A DNA stretch of 33,350 nt from Apostichopus californicus (taxonomy: Eukaryota > Echinodermata > Holothuroidea > Aspidochirotida > Stichopodidae). The position numbers were made by a program, and so were the translations under genes. This document shows, one piece after another, positions 10,402 to 21,475 of the stretch. Below the pieces are notes generated by a model. That model was not told the DNA's origin. It made no database searches and worked only from the letters and a program-made list of their open reading frames with translations. Within the stretch, counting starts at the first letter, position 1. Each line of letters begins with the position of its first letter. Location of the stretch: the NCBI GenBank assembly GCA_020650975.1, contig JAIPMN010006210.1:1-33350 (forward strand). Direction: 5' to 3'.

Positions 10402-10755
10402 GAAACTTCGTTTGCATCTGCACGAAAGTACAAGAGCATTTTGTTTTTAATTATATAACTCGTCTAAAGTAAATAGCGAAGTCCTTTACTCTGTGCTGGG
10501 ACATTGGCTACCAATGAAACGTGCCGTCGTTGCGTAAATGGTCCTTGGTTCAATAGTGTGTACATTGCATAACACCGGTAAACGTTTTATTTATTCTTTC
10601 GTTAGCTATCAATATTGTTTGAGTTCTATTGTATCCAATAGAACATCCACTTCTTGGAAGAAAGTTAATTACAAATTCAACACTTAATTCTTGTTGCATG
10701 TAACCAAAGAAACGTCACGGCATTCTGCTTGCAAAATACGTTTTTACTCTGTTGG
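10402..10755 (+). repeat. Diverged duplicated segment, copy A
   Basis: This stretch aligns by eye with 12242-12635. Shared anchors in order are GAAACTTCG, a TAAATAG run near 10470, CGTGCCGTCGTTG at 10520, GGTAAACGTTT at 10577, ACATCCACT, GTTAATT, AAGAAACGT and AGCTTGC-like blocks. Several indels separate the copies, so the duplication is old. It contains the relic first exon at 10514-10577. Confidence 0.65.
10514..10577 (+). pseudogene. Broken look-alike of a receptor first exon, copy A
   Basis: Aligned to copy B it starts at the same ATG, shares CGTGCCGTCGTTG and ends at the same GGTAAACGTTT donor. A 2-base insertion after ATG shifts the frame to a stop at codon 8, and removing it still leaves a stop near the end. 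It cannot act as a signal-peptide exon. Identity as an exon relic rests on its homology with copy B. Confidence 0.4.
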
Positions 10756-12241
10756 GACATCGAATACTATTTTGCACAGTAGCCTAGGTTAAACTTATAA
10801 ACTTCTTTAAGATATCACTAAGATTCGAGATTAATGGAAGACTGTCGAGGTAAACGCAAGCGTTGTGTTTAATGGGTTTTGTTATAAGTTTTATTAATTA
10901 GTTATGGTAATATCTTAATTAATTTGGTTTATCTGGTTTTCCACCATCAAATTCAATCATTTACCGGTGCTGTGGCCGGTGCTGGGGACGTGTGTGGCAG
11001 GGTGTTTCTCGTGATTATACGGATATTTCTGTAATATTCCTAATGAATGTCTTCCAAGTTGAAATGTTAGAGACTGAGCGTTATTAAGCGATATGGTGAC
11101 TGTTCAGAATAACTTTTACAATATTTAAAACTATGAAATGTGATAATCATGTGTCATGGTTTTCTAATTGTTTGTCTCCTAGTTCCAACAAGTCATGGAA
11201 TATTACGAGTTAACTTCCAAAATCAACAGTAATAGAGTTGTCATTGAAATGATGGGATGCTCTTGTTAGTTGTAAGTCTCTGTGTCCTTTGCTTCTCGCA
11301 TCATTTTAACTATGCCTAACCAAAAGATAATCAATTTAAAGCAAACATATTTACATTAATCTTGTATTAATATTTGCATAATTATAGACAGATGGAGCCA
11401 AAAAACATTTCATATGATTATAGACCTTCCTTGTTAATCGTCGCCAAACTTTCCTAGCTTGTTGATCAGTTCCAGCTACAATATGAAACATTATTTCTCT
11501 AACGCATTATAAAGGGAGTTTCACTGGGTAAATTGGTTAAACATGTCAAAGTAACACATAGATTTACTTTTATCGATCTTTAGAAAAGGAGTATATATAT
11601 AAACTTATCGACCATACCGGTCTCGAGTCATTTCATGCCAGAACAACTTCGCCTTTAGAATCGCTTTCATCGTATATGAGGCCATTTAAATAAATCAGTT
11701 TACTAATCTGTACGTTGGTTTATGACTTTGTTTCCTATTGTAACTGTGTTGATTATTTCTTTCCTATTGACAGGATTCATATTACATTCACATCGCTCCT
11801 TCGTTAATTATCGTAATATTGGTGTTTGAGAAAGCCAAACGTTAATGAGAATATTCTTAATATATAATCACATGAAAGGACACAGTGCCAGCTTGGGAGT
11901 GTTACGCACATACAAAGTGTCAATCTTAACTAGTGTTGTCATATGATGATGTCAAAATTTATATCCTAAATTTCCATTGTTATTTTAAGTGCTTTGGTGC
12001 AATAAAGTCGTATAAACACAGAAGAAATACACATATCGTATCATAATGAAATATTTCCATATATCAATTATAGCGGCCATTTGTCTCAATTATAACAACA
12101 ATTGTATGTGTGCAAGATACTTCAGAGAAAGAGAAAGTGTGGTACATGTTGTTAAAAAAATTCATCAATGTAATAGTTTAATTTCAGCATATTAATCTTA
12201 ATACGTCCCTGCTGGCAATTTTGCATCTTTTCATCAGATTT
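10756..12241. other. Intergenic between duplicated segments
   Basis: No coding or RNA signature seen. A short imperfect duplication, CCGGTGCTG, occurs twice near 10963-10985. I searched for further receptor exons (NYSS, Cys-loop and PPDSGER motifs) and found none. Confidence 0.4.
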
Positions 12242-12635
12242 GAAACTTCGGTCGTATCCGCACGATAGTACACACGCTCTCAAGAATAATAAACTGTAGG
12301 ATAGTTCATTCAACGGTGATGATGAAAATTGTCTTAAGTAAATAGGGCAGTCAATTATTCTGAGAAGGAAAATGTTTGCCAATGACGTGCCGTCGTTGAG
12401 TAATTTTTTCTGTGCTTCTTGTATTTACACTGTTGGTTACAGGTAAACGTTTGAGTTATGCCTTTGTTGGTAATCAATAAGTTTTAATGCTACTCTATCC
12501 GATGGAGCACTTTCACAAACATCCACTACTTGAAGATGGGATGGTGTTAATTGCAAAGTCAACACTCAATTTGTTCTTCATGTACTAATCAAAAGAAACG
12601 TTTAAGGCAATGAGCTTGCGAATAAGTTCTGTTGT
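12242..12635 (+). repeat. Diverged duplicated segment, copy B
   Basis: Counterpart of 10402-10755, with matching blocks in the same order and orientation. The spacing between the two relic ATGs is 1868 bp. It contains the better-preserved relic first exon at 12382-12442. Confidence 0.65.
12382..12442 (+). pseudogene. Relic signal-peptide exon of a Cys-loop receptor paralog, copy B
   Basis: The frame reads MTCRR, a TGA stop, then VIFSVLLVFTLLVTG, and ends at a phase-1 donor G|GTAAAC. The first exon of receptor A (14770-14821) reads MDCRVWFIVFMTFTTVTG and ends in the same phase with the same VTG. The stop TGA is where receptor A has TGG (Trp6). This is best read as exon 1 of a lost paralog, killed by one nonsense change or preserved after other decay. 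No downstream exons are seen, so it cannot be a gene now. Confidence 0.55.
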
Positions 12636-14142
12636 GGTGTAACATTAGTTCCCAAAATTACAAAATCCATTCAAGATTCTTTACTCTCGTCCTCTCAATG
12701 ACTCTTTTGGGTAAAATCCCAGTTTCTGTTTTGGAGCCCCCAATATACATAATATTATGTAACGTTGCTGATTTTTGTAATTACATGCAGTGAGTTAATG
12801 CCTTCATCAGATCACTAGTATCAAAATTCTATTTCAGGTTATACTTACTTTAGAAAGTAACATCAATTGATCGGGATGCGTTTAGTTAGAGGACGCTGTC
12901 TTGATGAAAACTTCGTTCGGTTTAATAAAAATGTCACGAATTTCTTCTCTCGGAACTCAAAGGAAATCTTTCATCTACCACTGAAAATATGAACAAACTT
13001 TTTTCTTCGCAATTTCTACATTTCGTTTTATTCCTCCAGTTTACAATTTCCAACTGAAAATGTATTATTGGAATAATGCAGTACCGTGCCATATCTCTCT
13101 TTTGATATTCTTTTCGTAGTCTTCGACTTAAACTGTATAGAAACCATGAATCACTAAACTGACATTGCACCAGAGTTAGTTGGGATATGATTTTATTTTT
13201 CAAACAACTCATATGGATTCAAAAGTAACGATATTAACGGTTAAACGATAGCATGGTTGATTGTTTATCGATGGGTTTACAAAAAAGAAGAAATAAATAA
13301 AATATAGATTATCTTGATTCTTATTACCAGATCCTAATCAGATTTAATATTTTTAATTAATAAATAAAATAGTAATTTAAAATTAGTCGCAATAACATCG
13401 TCATGCAGATAATATAATCCATCGTTAACAGCAAGAAGCACAACAATCATTATGGATTTTAATTATTCATAAATATTAAAAAGAAGAAAGAATAGGTTGG
13501 GATTAGTAATGTTTGTGTCAATATACGCCTTATGTTTTTGGTTTAATGCAATATGATGGACTGTGCTGTCGAGGGGGTGGGGGTGGGGGAGGGGGTGAGG
13601 CAGTCACCAGGTGGGCTATAGCTTAGGTGTTTACTCCCAGTGGAACAAATGAAGACATTAATATCCCTCGATGAAACAGGTTCCAATGTCGTTCTGCTCG
13701 CTCAAAATGACCGTCTCATTCGTAAGTGTATAGCTAAGAGCATCCGTTTTCAAACTGTGGACGATATAATACCTGAAGTAGTAATAAAAATATATTAGTA
13801 TAAATTTTATCATGATATATTATTTTGCGTTTTTGCTTTGGCTTTGTCACAGCGTGATCTACTCTTATTTTCGTCAAATCAAGGCGGTACTAATAAATAC
13901 TATCAGATCGATTATAAACTTCGATTCATGTTTTGAAATTTGTATATTTTACCATAAATAAACATATGATTTTCTTCTTTTTGTAAGTCAACTCTTCTTT
14001 ACGTTAAATCGTGGTCCCAATCTAAATGTAAAACCAAAAAATATGAAGCTAAACAGTAATATATTATTCAGCTTTTATATAGTTTAACTAATAATACCAC
14101 AAAATTAATAACTATATACATCAAATAACAGAGGTTTTACCA
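12636..14142. other. Intergenic, with a guanine-quadruplex motif
   Basis: AT-rich sequence with no recognisable exon. The only distinctive feature is the G-run block at 13573-13595. Confidence 0.4.
13573..13595 (+). other. Guanine-quadruplex motif
   Basis: Four runs of five G separated by single T, T and A bases, in a very AT-rich setting. This fits the strictest G4 pattern. It lies about 1.2 kb upstream of the start codon of receptor A. Confidence 0.75.
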
Positions 14143-14192
14143 ATGACGTAACCGTCATGCACCTTCCTTCGTACTTTTTTCTTCATATCTTG
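14143..14192 (+). pseudogene. Possible third relic first exon, copy C
   Basis: CCAATGACGT, a CCGTC block and a CTTTTTTCTTCATATCTTG stretch resemble the relic at 12382 in the same order, but similarity fades after about 50 bases and the frame stops at codon 3. Spacing from copy B is 1761 bp, near the A-to-B spacing. Weak. Confidence 0.25.
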
Positions 14193-14769
14193 CTAAATTA
14201 GCCTTTAAATTACTGAACTAACGAGCTGTTTTGTATGCAGTGCGTTTATCAAGTATACTAATGCATCGCATCTTCCACTTAATTAATATACGCTTCATCG
14301 GCCAACATATCAATGCGTCGTTAGAAGAAGAAGAAAAGAAAAAAAACAATATAAAAATCACTATTTGATAATATAAAACGTTCACTAATAACGTTCACAG
14401 TCACGAGGAGATTTATAATTTAAATATATTACATGAACACTGCTGTAATCTCACTGATATTAAAATCAGAAGGGATGGCCAAGATTGATATGTAATTGTA
14501 TAAGATTACGAGTGTATTTCACGACGTCAGCCAGAAAGGTAGATATACATTGAGAGATAAGGCGGGTGAGGAGGAAGAGGAGGAAGATACTTGTGTTTTC
14601 GTGCACTGCGTTTTACCGTACAGAATATTGATAGTATACTAGACTATACCGAGCAAACCACGCAGGAAATTAGTTATTAGTTATCGTGGAAAGATTTTAT
14701 ATATATATATAGTTATTAATTTTATGCTTATCGAATAACATGAATTTTAAATATAATTCACCATTCCAA
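14193..14769 (+). promoter_or_regulatory. Upstream region of receptor A
   Basis: Presumed promoter and 5' UTR. A TATATATATATATAG run at about 14698-14712 lies 58-72 bases before the ATG and could serve as a TATA element, but it may be plain AT-richness. An AG-rich patch (GAGGAGGAAGAGGAGGAAG) occurs near 14568. Confidence 0.25.
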
Positions 14770-14821
14770 ATGGATTGTCGTGTCTGGTTTATTGTGTTCA
14801 TGACGTTTACCACAGTGACAG
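14770..14821 (+). CDS. Receptor A exon 1: signal peptide
   Basis: ATG at 14770 reads MDCRVWFIVFMTFTTVTG and meets donor GTATAT in phase 1. The 52-bp length and phase equal those of receptor B exon 1, which supports this start. Hydrophobic core with small residues before the expected cleavage. Confidence 0.82.
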
Positions 14822-17800
14822 GTATATATATAATTTTTTTTTAAATGTGTATCTTTACAATCTCTATCACAAATATTTGTGATCTAGCTCTTAAAGTATA
14901 TATATTTACATCTTTATTACTTCTTTATTACAATACTACAGTGTCAAAACCTGAAAGAATAAATATATATTTTTTTTATCTGGCAGGAATGGTTCCTAAA
15001 AGTGTTGAGGGTAAAATTCGAGACAGATTACTTAATAATGCCAACTACTCGTCTAGAGAAAGACCAGTTATTAATGCTAGTGATGCTGTACAAGTTGATA
15101 TGAAGATGTATATACATGCGATGATAGATCTGGTAAGTCAGTTTTATTGCATTTTCGAAATTTAAAGCAACATCTTTTTATCAAAATATGGTCTTAACTG
15201 TAGTTAAGGTAATTAACACAAAGATTAAATAACTTTATAACACGTTTCCCACATTCTGTTTTTAATTTGAATCAGTAGTTAATCCCTTGTAACTTAAAGT
15301 TCGTAGAAAATAATCTATACAGAGATATTATTTGTCTGATTAAATGTGAGTAAAACTCAGCAAAACTTATCAAAATATCTGGAAGTTGTGAAATTTGAGA
15401 CACTCGATGAAGATATTTCAAGAGAAGTCGAATTATAATAACTAAAGTACAGTGTCTTTGATCAATATAATTATTCAGTGTATTTTTATCATCTTTCTTA
15501 ATCCCTTAATCTTAGTCACTGATAGCAAGATCATACACCCCCAAGCTATACTAGGCGGTATACACATTTGGCACACCGTGGTCATCGTAGCAGGGAAAAC
15601 AAGTTTTCATCTCCCAAGATATTTGATCGCAACTTCTTGGCAATTCGTCACTAATACAGTATGAAATGCAACCAGGTGTGAAATAATACCATCTATTAGC
15701 AAGAAGGTTTTCCAAAGGCTTATTTATGCGGCCCGCGAAACCTAAATTAGTGAAGCAATGTTTCATATTCATTATACCATAAATTAACCAAAACGATCGT
15801 ATGGAAATATATGGTACTTAAAACATACTATCAAAAAAAAATAAAAAAATAAAATAAGGTTAAAGGAAGGGTTAAAAGGCAATAGAACAAGATACTATCT
15901 ATTGTCAAGGCTCATGTATGTAGCCATAGCACGTAAAGTGTGTTGACCCAACTTCCACATTACAGAACTGTAAGGGCTCTATTTTGGTTCCATTATTTGC
16001 ACTAGTTTCCTCTCGGGAAAACAAAAGTTTACGTGATATATAGTAGAAAAGGCCTAGGGCCTTTTTGTGATAGGGTATTACCACATGAAATAGGAAAAAT
16101 GTGCATATAGCAATTTCTGATCACTCGTATTTCGTGTGTGTCACGGCAGTTGGTACATCGTGTTCGGTTTGCGGTACGTTGATTGGTCACAACATTTCAT
16201 GTCGCTCGTAAGATTGATGTCATGCCCAACGCGATGTTAAAGGGAAGTTGTAGACATTAATCACTGTGTGTTAATAATCGATCTCGGCATCCACGCCCAA
16301 AATATAACTATAATCTAGTTCCGCGAAACTCGACAAGCTGCATTATATGACTGCAGATCATAACGGAAACGAAAAATCTTCTTCGTAATTATTTAAGAAG
16401 AAATCTTGTGAGGCAAATTTTTTCGAAGTTTTATGTCAAAGTAATAGTTTTTAAGCATATTCAAATGAGTTTTGTAAAATTGTTTTTCCTTAGTTCGGCC
16501 AACCTGCTCAGCGGTAGAACCTTGAACTAGTCAATCTCATACACGCATTTGTATACAAGCTCATTCGGCGTGTTCGCAATCCATAATAAGCGTTTTCAAG
16601 AGATTGTCTTAAGTTTGATTTAAAATTGTGATAGTTAAGTGCAGATCCATTTGCTTTTCAATGAAATATAAACGTTATAATAGAAACGTTATACTTTCCT
16701 TTCAGAATGAGCATGACCAAGTGCTTACAACGGCACTCTGGATTTCTCTGGTGAGAATTATAATTGAAATTGGTCTCGGTAGATATCTCACTCACTCACT
16801 ATTGTATGCCTCCTTCAGTTTTGTAAGAATTATGTTATACCCCTTTCACAAATATCAAATGCGCGATTATGTTAATGAAAAATAAATTTCTTTCCATATT
16901 CTTAAATTGTTTTCTCTCTTCAGTTCAAATCAAAAAACAATATTTCTAAAAGTGCCCTTTTTTTGACAAATTCAAGAACATTAATATCTAAGAGTAGAGT
17001 TTGTGATACAAAATGAACATGAAGAATTAATTACCTAATTAATTTATTACGGAGGTCTGGATTTGCATGATGACATGCTTAGCTGAGATAATTCTTTGCT
17101 TGATATCCCATTCACTATTAGATAATTAAAAGTGCCCACCTATAATAATCCAGGTTTTAAAATGGGTTAAAAGTATCCCATTCAAAAACGCGTTCTTCTT
17201 CTAATAAGAAGTACCTTTTCATCTTTTTTTCTTTAATAATGTATTTAAAAGGTGAAATTCGGCTTGAAATATAAAGAAAAACACTAAACGTTCATATAAG
17301 TGCCATTTTGGTAAGGTATTAGAAATAAACATGTTATGAAAAGTGGTCTTCTTCTTGAAGAAGAAACAAACAAATATTCAAATGTTTACTCTAATTAAGT
17401 AATTAGTGGTACGGAGTGTACCGTGTGGATCCATTTTGAGTTGTAGTTGTGATGTAATTTTATATTTAGCTCAACTCAAAATCACAAGCCACCGTGACGC
17501 TCAGGAAATGTGCCCCACCCCCACTCTCCACCACATCGAATCATCTTCTAGAAACCTCTGATTTAGTAATCTAGATTTGTAATATGTAAAAGTAAGTTAG
17601 CCTGACGTTTCGAACCTAGCAGGATCTTCTTCAGAGGCATCATTGATCAGTATATCTAATTATACATATATTTTCAAACGTTTAAAAATGTTAATACTTT
17701 TATCAAGTTTCGGAACCTTCCATCATATCCCATCATATATATTCAGTAATGTTCGTTTGTAGATACTAAAATTTCTCAGTGAGATTGAAAACAGAAACAG

Positions 17801-20800
17801 AAAACAGAGTGTTATAGTATAGTGATACAGTGGTATTGTGTTACAGGGTGATAGCGTTCTAGTGTTACAGTATAATAACATTGTATAGAATTCTTTGTGT
17901 CTTAGCATGCATTACCGTTATTTAAGAGGGGAACATTACCTCAGTAAAAATAACCGAGACAGTAGTACTTATTTTCATTCATCTGTCTACTAAAGTTGCT
18001 AATGTTTGTTCCATTTTTCTTATAAATAGCAATGGAAGGACTTGCGTCTTTCTTGGAATGCGTCTGAGTTTGGAGATGTAACAGTCGTGCCAGTGTACGT
18101 GGAAGAGATATGGACTCCGAGCATCTTCATCATTAACGCGTAAATGACATATAAACTAACATTAAATAAGTGTCCAATCAGGGTTGCAATGAGAGTGTGG
18201 GATAGAGTAAAATATTTAAATCAATCATTTGTTTATATAAAGTAATATTATGTAAAGAAAGTTAAGAAAACATTTTGGGAGGACAAATAAATAATAGAAG
18301 GAATTCTATGGAAACAGTGAACCAACTTGCGTTCTCATCCGAAACTTTTGTCTGCAGAAGAGGTCACTGGGAATTTCAAATTGTTACCTGAATTACTTTT
18401 AATCAACAATTGTTGTTCGAATTAATAAACGAACGCGACGAAGGAACAAACAAAGCTATATATTTTATACAGGCTGTTGGCTGCTGTGTCGTTGACAATT
18501 GCATATAATTACAAGGACAGAGTGTGACAACATTTTGTCAACTTCATGAAAAACTAAATATTAGTTTACCTCCTCTTAAGCTTATTAGCCATGAAATGTA
18601 TAATGGGGATATTTCCACTTCCAAACTGAAGTTATATTTTTTTAATAGTTAAACTACTTCTTTAATTGCTTCTACTCAACAGATTGGACAGTGATTCTTT
18701 GTCTATCGTCTCACCAGAGAGAGGAATGATATTGTTAGATTCGGATGGAGTGGCTACTATGGGAACCCCAGCCGTCTTGTCTACACAGTGTCCCCTCTCG
18801 TAAGATATTTGAGCACGTCGATTTTATGAAAGTTTATGAAACAAAATGAATACAGCGAGAAATTGTTGGATGAATTCAACACCCTCCCCTTCCCCGAACG
18901 AAACAAAGTGCAACGTATGGACACGTCAGATAAATTCCATTATAACTATTTAGTTGATTACCTGAAGTATACAGCAATATTAATCTTTTCAATTCCACCA
19001 TTTCTCTTGATTTCTCTGACTTTACCATACTTTTTTCTTTCTTAACTATTCCTTATTTTGTATCGATATTTATTGTTTGGTTTCAGAATTCACTACTTTC
19101 CTTACGATAAACAAGTCTGTCGATTCCACTTTGTGCCCACTAACCAACATAATGACCTTGTCAAGATACTAACACGATCGCAAGGACTACTCGACACCTA
19201 CAGCAGCCTTGACTGGACAATTACAAATCTTACCAATTATGATGGAGAACTAATCATCCCAGATTTTACTCCAAATATTCATAGCGGAAATTTGAGTATG
19301 GCTGTGTTCTGCTTGCACCTTGAGCGAGATCCATCATACTATATCAGGGTACTATTAATACCGTCTACACTGCTTTGTATTTTGTCTTTTCTAACATTCT
19401 TTGCTCCCCCAGATAGTGGGGAAAGGATATCGTTGAGCGTATCTATGGTTCTTGGTCTGACCGTTTTCCAACTTCTTGTAGCGGATATTTTGCCAACAAC
19501 TCTCGAAGGTTCTCCAATTCTTAGTTATTATCTGATAGTCAATTTTGTCCTTGCTTCCAGTACGGTACCGATATCATTGTCGAATATTAACATCGCTTAT
19601 GGTGATAAGAGACTCACTGTTCTAAAGTGTTTGTTCATGAGACGACTGTTGATTGAATATTTACCACGGATTCTTGGTGTTCCGTCGTACAGTGAAAGGA
19701 TAAACTGTTTGAACAAGCCAGATAAGAGGAGGAATCAACTTGAAAACAGCGACATGGAGACCAGGACACCAGAGAGTTTGGATGATCACTTAGACATGAC
19801 TGAAAAGGTTTGTTTGGGAAGAAATTCTTTATTTGACTGTTCTTTTGTTACAGCTTGATCCAGACAAGTTATAATGTAACAGTTACGGTAACGTTTCATT
19901 TTGACTAAGATATGCAAAAGGGTAGGAGAAAATACCCAACTTTTATTAATACGTTACTAATCGTATAATTCAATGTAGTAATTTATTTGCCAAATGCATT
20001 TAATTTTTGACACAATCATGTTTTATTTTTTTCCTGCATATTTAAACGTCATGTCCAACGTATGATTCCTATTGCGATTTGGGCTGGATAAGTGAAATTA
20101 AGATACACCACTTGGGTGTCATTAGCTTAAGACAATGTTTACCAAACAGAAGGAATTGCAGCTCGAAAAAGGAGAATTAAACTCCATCAGGATGGTAGTA
20201 ATGTGCATGATGCAAAACTCTACAATGGAAGCAATTTTGTACATCATGTTTTCAACGTACCTTCGTATACTTTTAGAGAAAGATCAAAGGGTCTACAAAA
20301 TGACATTATTGAGGCAATGTTATCTTATTGTATGTTTCTTCTTTCCCTACTGAATTATTAATTTCCATGGTTTTGACAAAATGACGACGGTTTTAACATG
20401 AAATGGTAGTTGACTTCAGCGGCAATGCATATTCTTTAAGCGTAAAAAATACGATAAAATCAAAGGAAAAGAAAATGATTTGACCTTCCATAACGGCACC
20501 ACGACGTAATATATTTATAAACTAGCACCCCCCATCTCCCCTTTCCCCACTACCCCGGTGTGATTTGAAAGCTCATCTTCCAATCAAAGAATATTTTACT
20601 TTATCTGCTTGGAAGGAATTACTCCTCATTCGTATCTAGTAAAGCACAATCAAAGCAAATAATGTTTGGGTTTTCTATTTCCTCACATCCATACTTCGGC
20701 CATTATCAGTGCCAATTTCAAGCAAATTGCTTTTGTTATTCACACAGTTCAAGCCACCAGTCATAGCTTGTGCTTTGTGACAATTGTATTGATTTACATG

Positions 20801-21308
20801 AATCTCAGTATAGTATTATAAATTTAACATCATTATTCAAAACTATAGAAACTGATTATTCGATTTCACTCATTAAATGACAATTTCATTTATTTGTGCC
20901 CAATTGTTCAGAAATTAGGTCCAAACTGAACAGCAAGCTTATCACGTGATTACAAACTATTACACTATGATCAAAAATGTTAAAGAAGTAATTACTACCG
21001 TAACTATCAATTCTAGTTGCAGACAGAATAAAAGGATATGTTTAGATTCAATTATGAAACTGAAGACAACTGAGTGCATTATAATAGTTAATGCGATGAC
21101 ATCACAAAAGAATCTCATTATAATCTAATTTTATAGTCCTCCTAATTACTTCTTTTCTTTGCAGACTAAAATAGAAGCTCGCACCGTCGCTCTTGTACTC
21201 GACAGGATTGCGTCCATTATTTTCTTCTCAGTTTTTCTCCTCCTTGTGATACAAGTTATTGTTGATTTCAATGGAAACGATGGCCCAGCCCAAATTTTGT
21301 GCGAATAA
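14770..21308 (+). CDS. Cys-loop ligand-gated ion channel subunit A (orphan, cation-type)
   Basis: Exons: 14770-14821, 14987-15132, 16706-16750, 18030-18139, 18683-18799, 19087-19807, 21165-21308; intron phases 1,0,0,2,2,0. Product 444 residues. A signal peptide is followed by an extracellular β-domain with Cys-loop C154-C168 (HYFPYD inside), M1 ~242-263, M2 ~270-290, M3 ~301-325, a short M3–M4 loop of ~80 residues, and M4 ~411-430. PPDSGER before M2 has Glu at -1', and Leu at 9' and Asp at 20' are kept, pointing to a cation channel in the plasma membrane. Loop C has no vicinal cysteines and the loop A tyrosine and loop B tryptophan are replaced (WTPSIFII; VPTN), so acetylcholine is an unlikely agonist or it is a non-binding subunit. 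Nicotinic/5-HT3-like by fold; ligand unknown. Introns over 300 bp: 15133-16705 (tRNA-like relic), 16751-18029 (hammerhead motif, short repeats), 18140-18682, 19808-21164 (C-rich block). Confidence 0.93.
14987..15132 (+). CDS. Receptor A exon 2: N-terminal helix region
   Basis: Acceptor ATCTGGCAG, donor GTAAGT. Encodes an amphipathic start, then NANYSSRERPVINASDAVQV, equivalent to the nicotinic NYNKLVRPVxNxSD segment, and ends MIDL at a phase-0 junction. Confidence 0.88.
16498..16586 (+). mobile_element. tRNA-like sequence, possible SINE head or pseudo-tRNA
   Basis: GCTCAGCGGTAGAAC at 16506-16520 resembles a tRNA D-arm and A box, and TGTTCGCAATCC at 16571-16582 resembles a B box (GGTTCGAATCC), about 50 bases later. 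The D-stem has one mismatch and I cannot close an acceptor stem, so it is not a working tRNA gene. It lies in intron 2 of receptor A. Confidence 0.3.
16706..16750 (+). CDS. Receptor A exon 3: NEHDQVLTTALWISL
   Basis: A 45-bp phase 0-0 exon, acceptor TTTCAG, donor GTGAGA. It matches the invariant 45-bp nicotinic exon (DEKNQxLTTNxWxxx). Confidence 0.92.
17600..17638 (-). ncRNA. Minimal type I hammerhead ribozyme motif
   Basis: Read on the minus strand: GCCT (stem I), core CTGAAGA, stem II GATCCT-GCT-AGGTTC with one U·U mismatch, core GAAAC, then GTC and AGGC (stem I closing GCCT exactly). All conserved hammerhead core bases (CUGANGA, GAAA, UH before the cleavage site) are present. Stem III is only two base pairs, as in the hammerheads of Penelope-like retroelement terminal repeats, which act as dimers. 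No flanking reverse transcriptase or second copy is seen, so this is probably a fragment of such an element in intron 3 of receptor A. Confidence 0.6.
17808..17876. repeat. Degenerate short tandem repeat
   Basis: GTGTTA(C/T)AGT-like units of about 10 bases recur (GTGTTATAGTAT, GTGATACAGTGG, GTGTTACAGGG, GTGTTACAGTAT). Low-complexity sequence in intron 3 of receptor A. Confidence 0.4.
18030..18139 (+). CDS. Receptor A exon 4: loops D and A
   Basis: A 110-bp exon, acceptor TATAAATAG, donor GTAAAT. Loop D tryptophan is kept (QWKDLRLSWN). Loop A reads WTPSIFIIN where acetylcholine receptors have WxPDxxLYN. Confidence 0.92.
18683..18799 (+). CDS. Receptor A exon 5: to first Cys of the Cys-loop
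   Basis: A 117-bp exon, acceptor CTCAACAG, donor GTAAGA, phase 2 both sides. Ends STQCPL, with the first Cys-loop cysteine three codons before the junction. Confidence 0.92.
19087..19807 (+). CDS. Receptor A exon 6: Cys-loop end, M1, M2, M3
   Basis: Acceptor GGTTTCAG, donor GTTTGT. Holds HYFPYDKQVC, the loop B and C region without the ACh box, M1 (VLLIPSTLLCILSF), M2 (ISLSVSMVLGLTVFQLLVAD) and M3, then half of the cytoplasmic loop. A glutamine at M2 15' is shared with receptor B and unusual for nicotinic subunits. Confidence 0.95.
20528..20556 (-). other. Guanine-quadruplex motif on the minus strand
   Basis: C runs of 6, 4, 4 and 4 with loops of up to seven bases. On the minus strand (the template of receptor A) this is a G4 pattern, in the last intron of receptor A. 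Confidence 0.5.
21165..21308 (+). CDS. Receptor A exon 7: M4 and C-terminus
   Basis: Acceptor CTTTGCAG, phase 0. Reads TKIEARTVALVLDRIA and a hydrophobic M4, ending AQILCE and TAA. Matches the last exon of receptor B (KLEARIVALVSDRI). Confidence 0.93.
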   Translation, partial: TKIEARTVALVLDRIASIIFFSVFLLLVIQVIVDFNGNDGPAQILCE

Positions 21309-21475
21309 AACATTTCAGATTGAAGAACCGCGACAAATCTCTGAGAATGTTAGCTTAGAAGTGAAGTTTGCTTCTGTCTTCTCTGTGTGAAGTAACGTAA
21401 TATGTACAAACGTTGCATGGAATCTTTCCCCTTTTAGCGCAAGAAAAGATGAAACACCAGCCAATCACTTTAAAG

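Noticed and set aside
10756..14142. A complete third Cys-loop receptor or pseudogene body
   Set aside because: No trace of exon 2-7 motifs (NYSS, Cys-loop, PPDSGER) was found on either strand; only first-exon look-alikes are supported.
16047..16068. Palindrome AAAAGGCC-TAG-GGCCTTTT as a regulatory site
   Set aside because: An 8-bp arm in AT-rich DNA is expected by chance at this scale and no neighbour supports a function.
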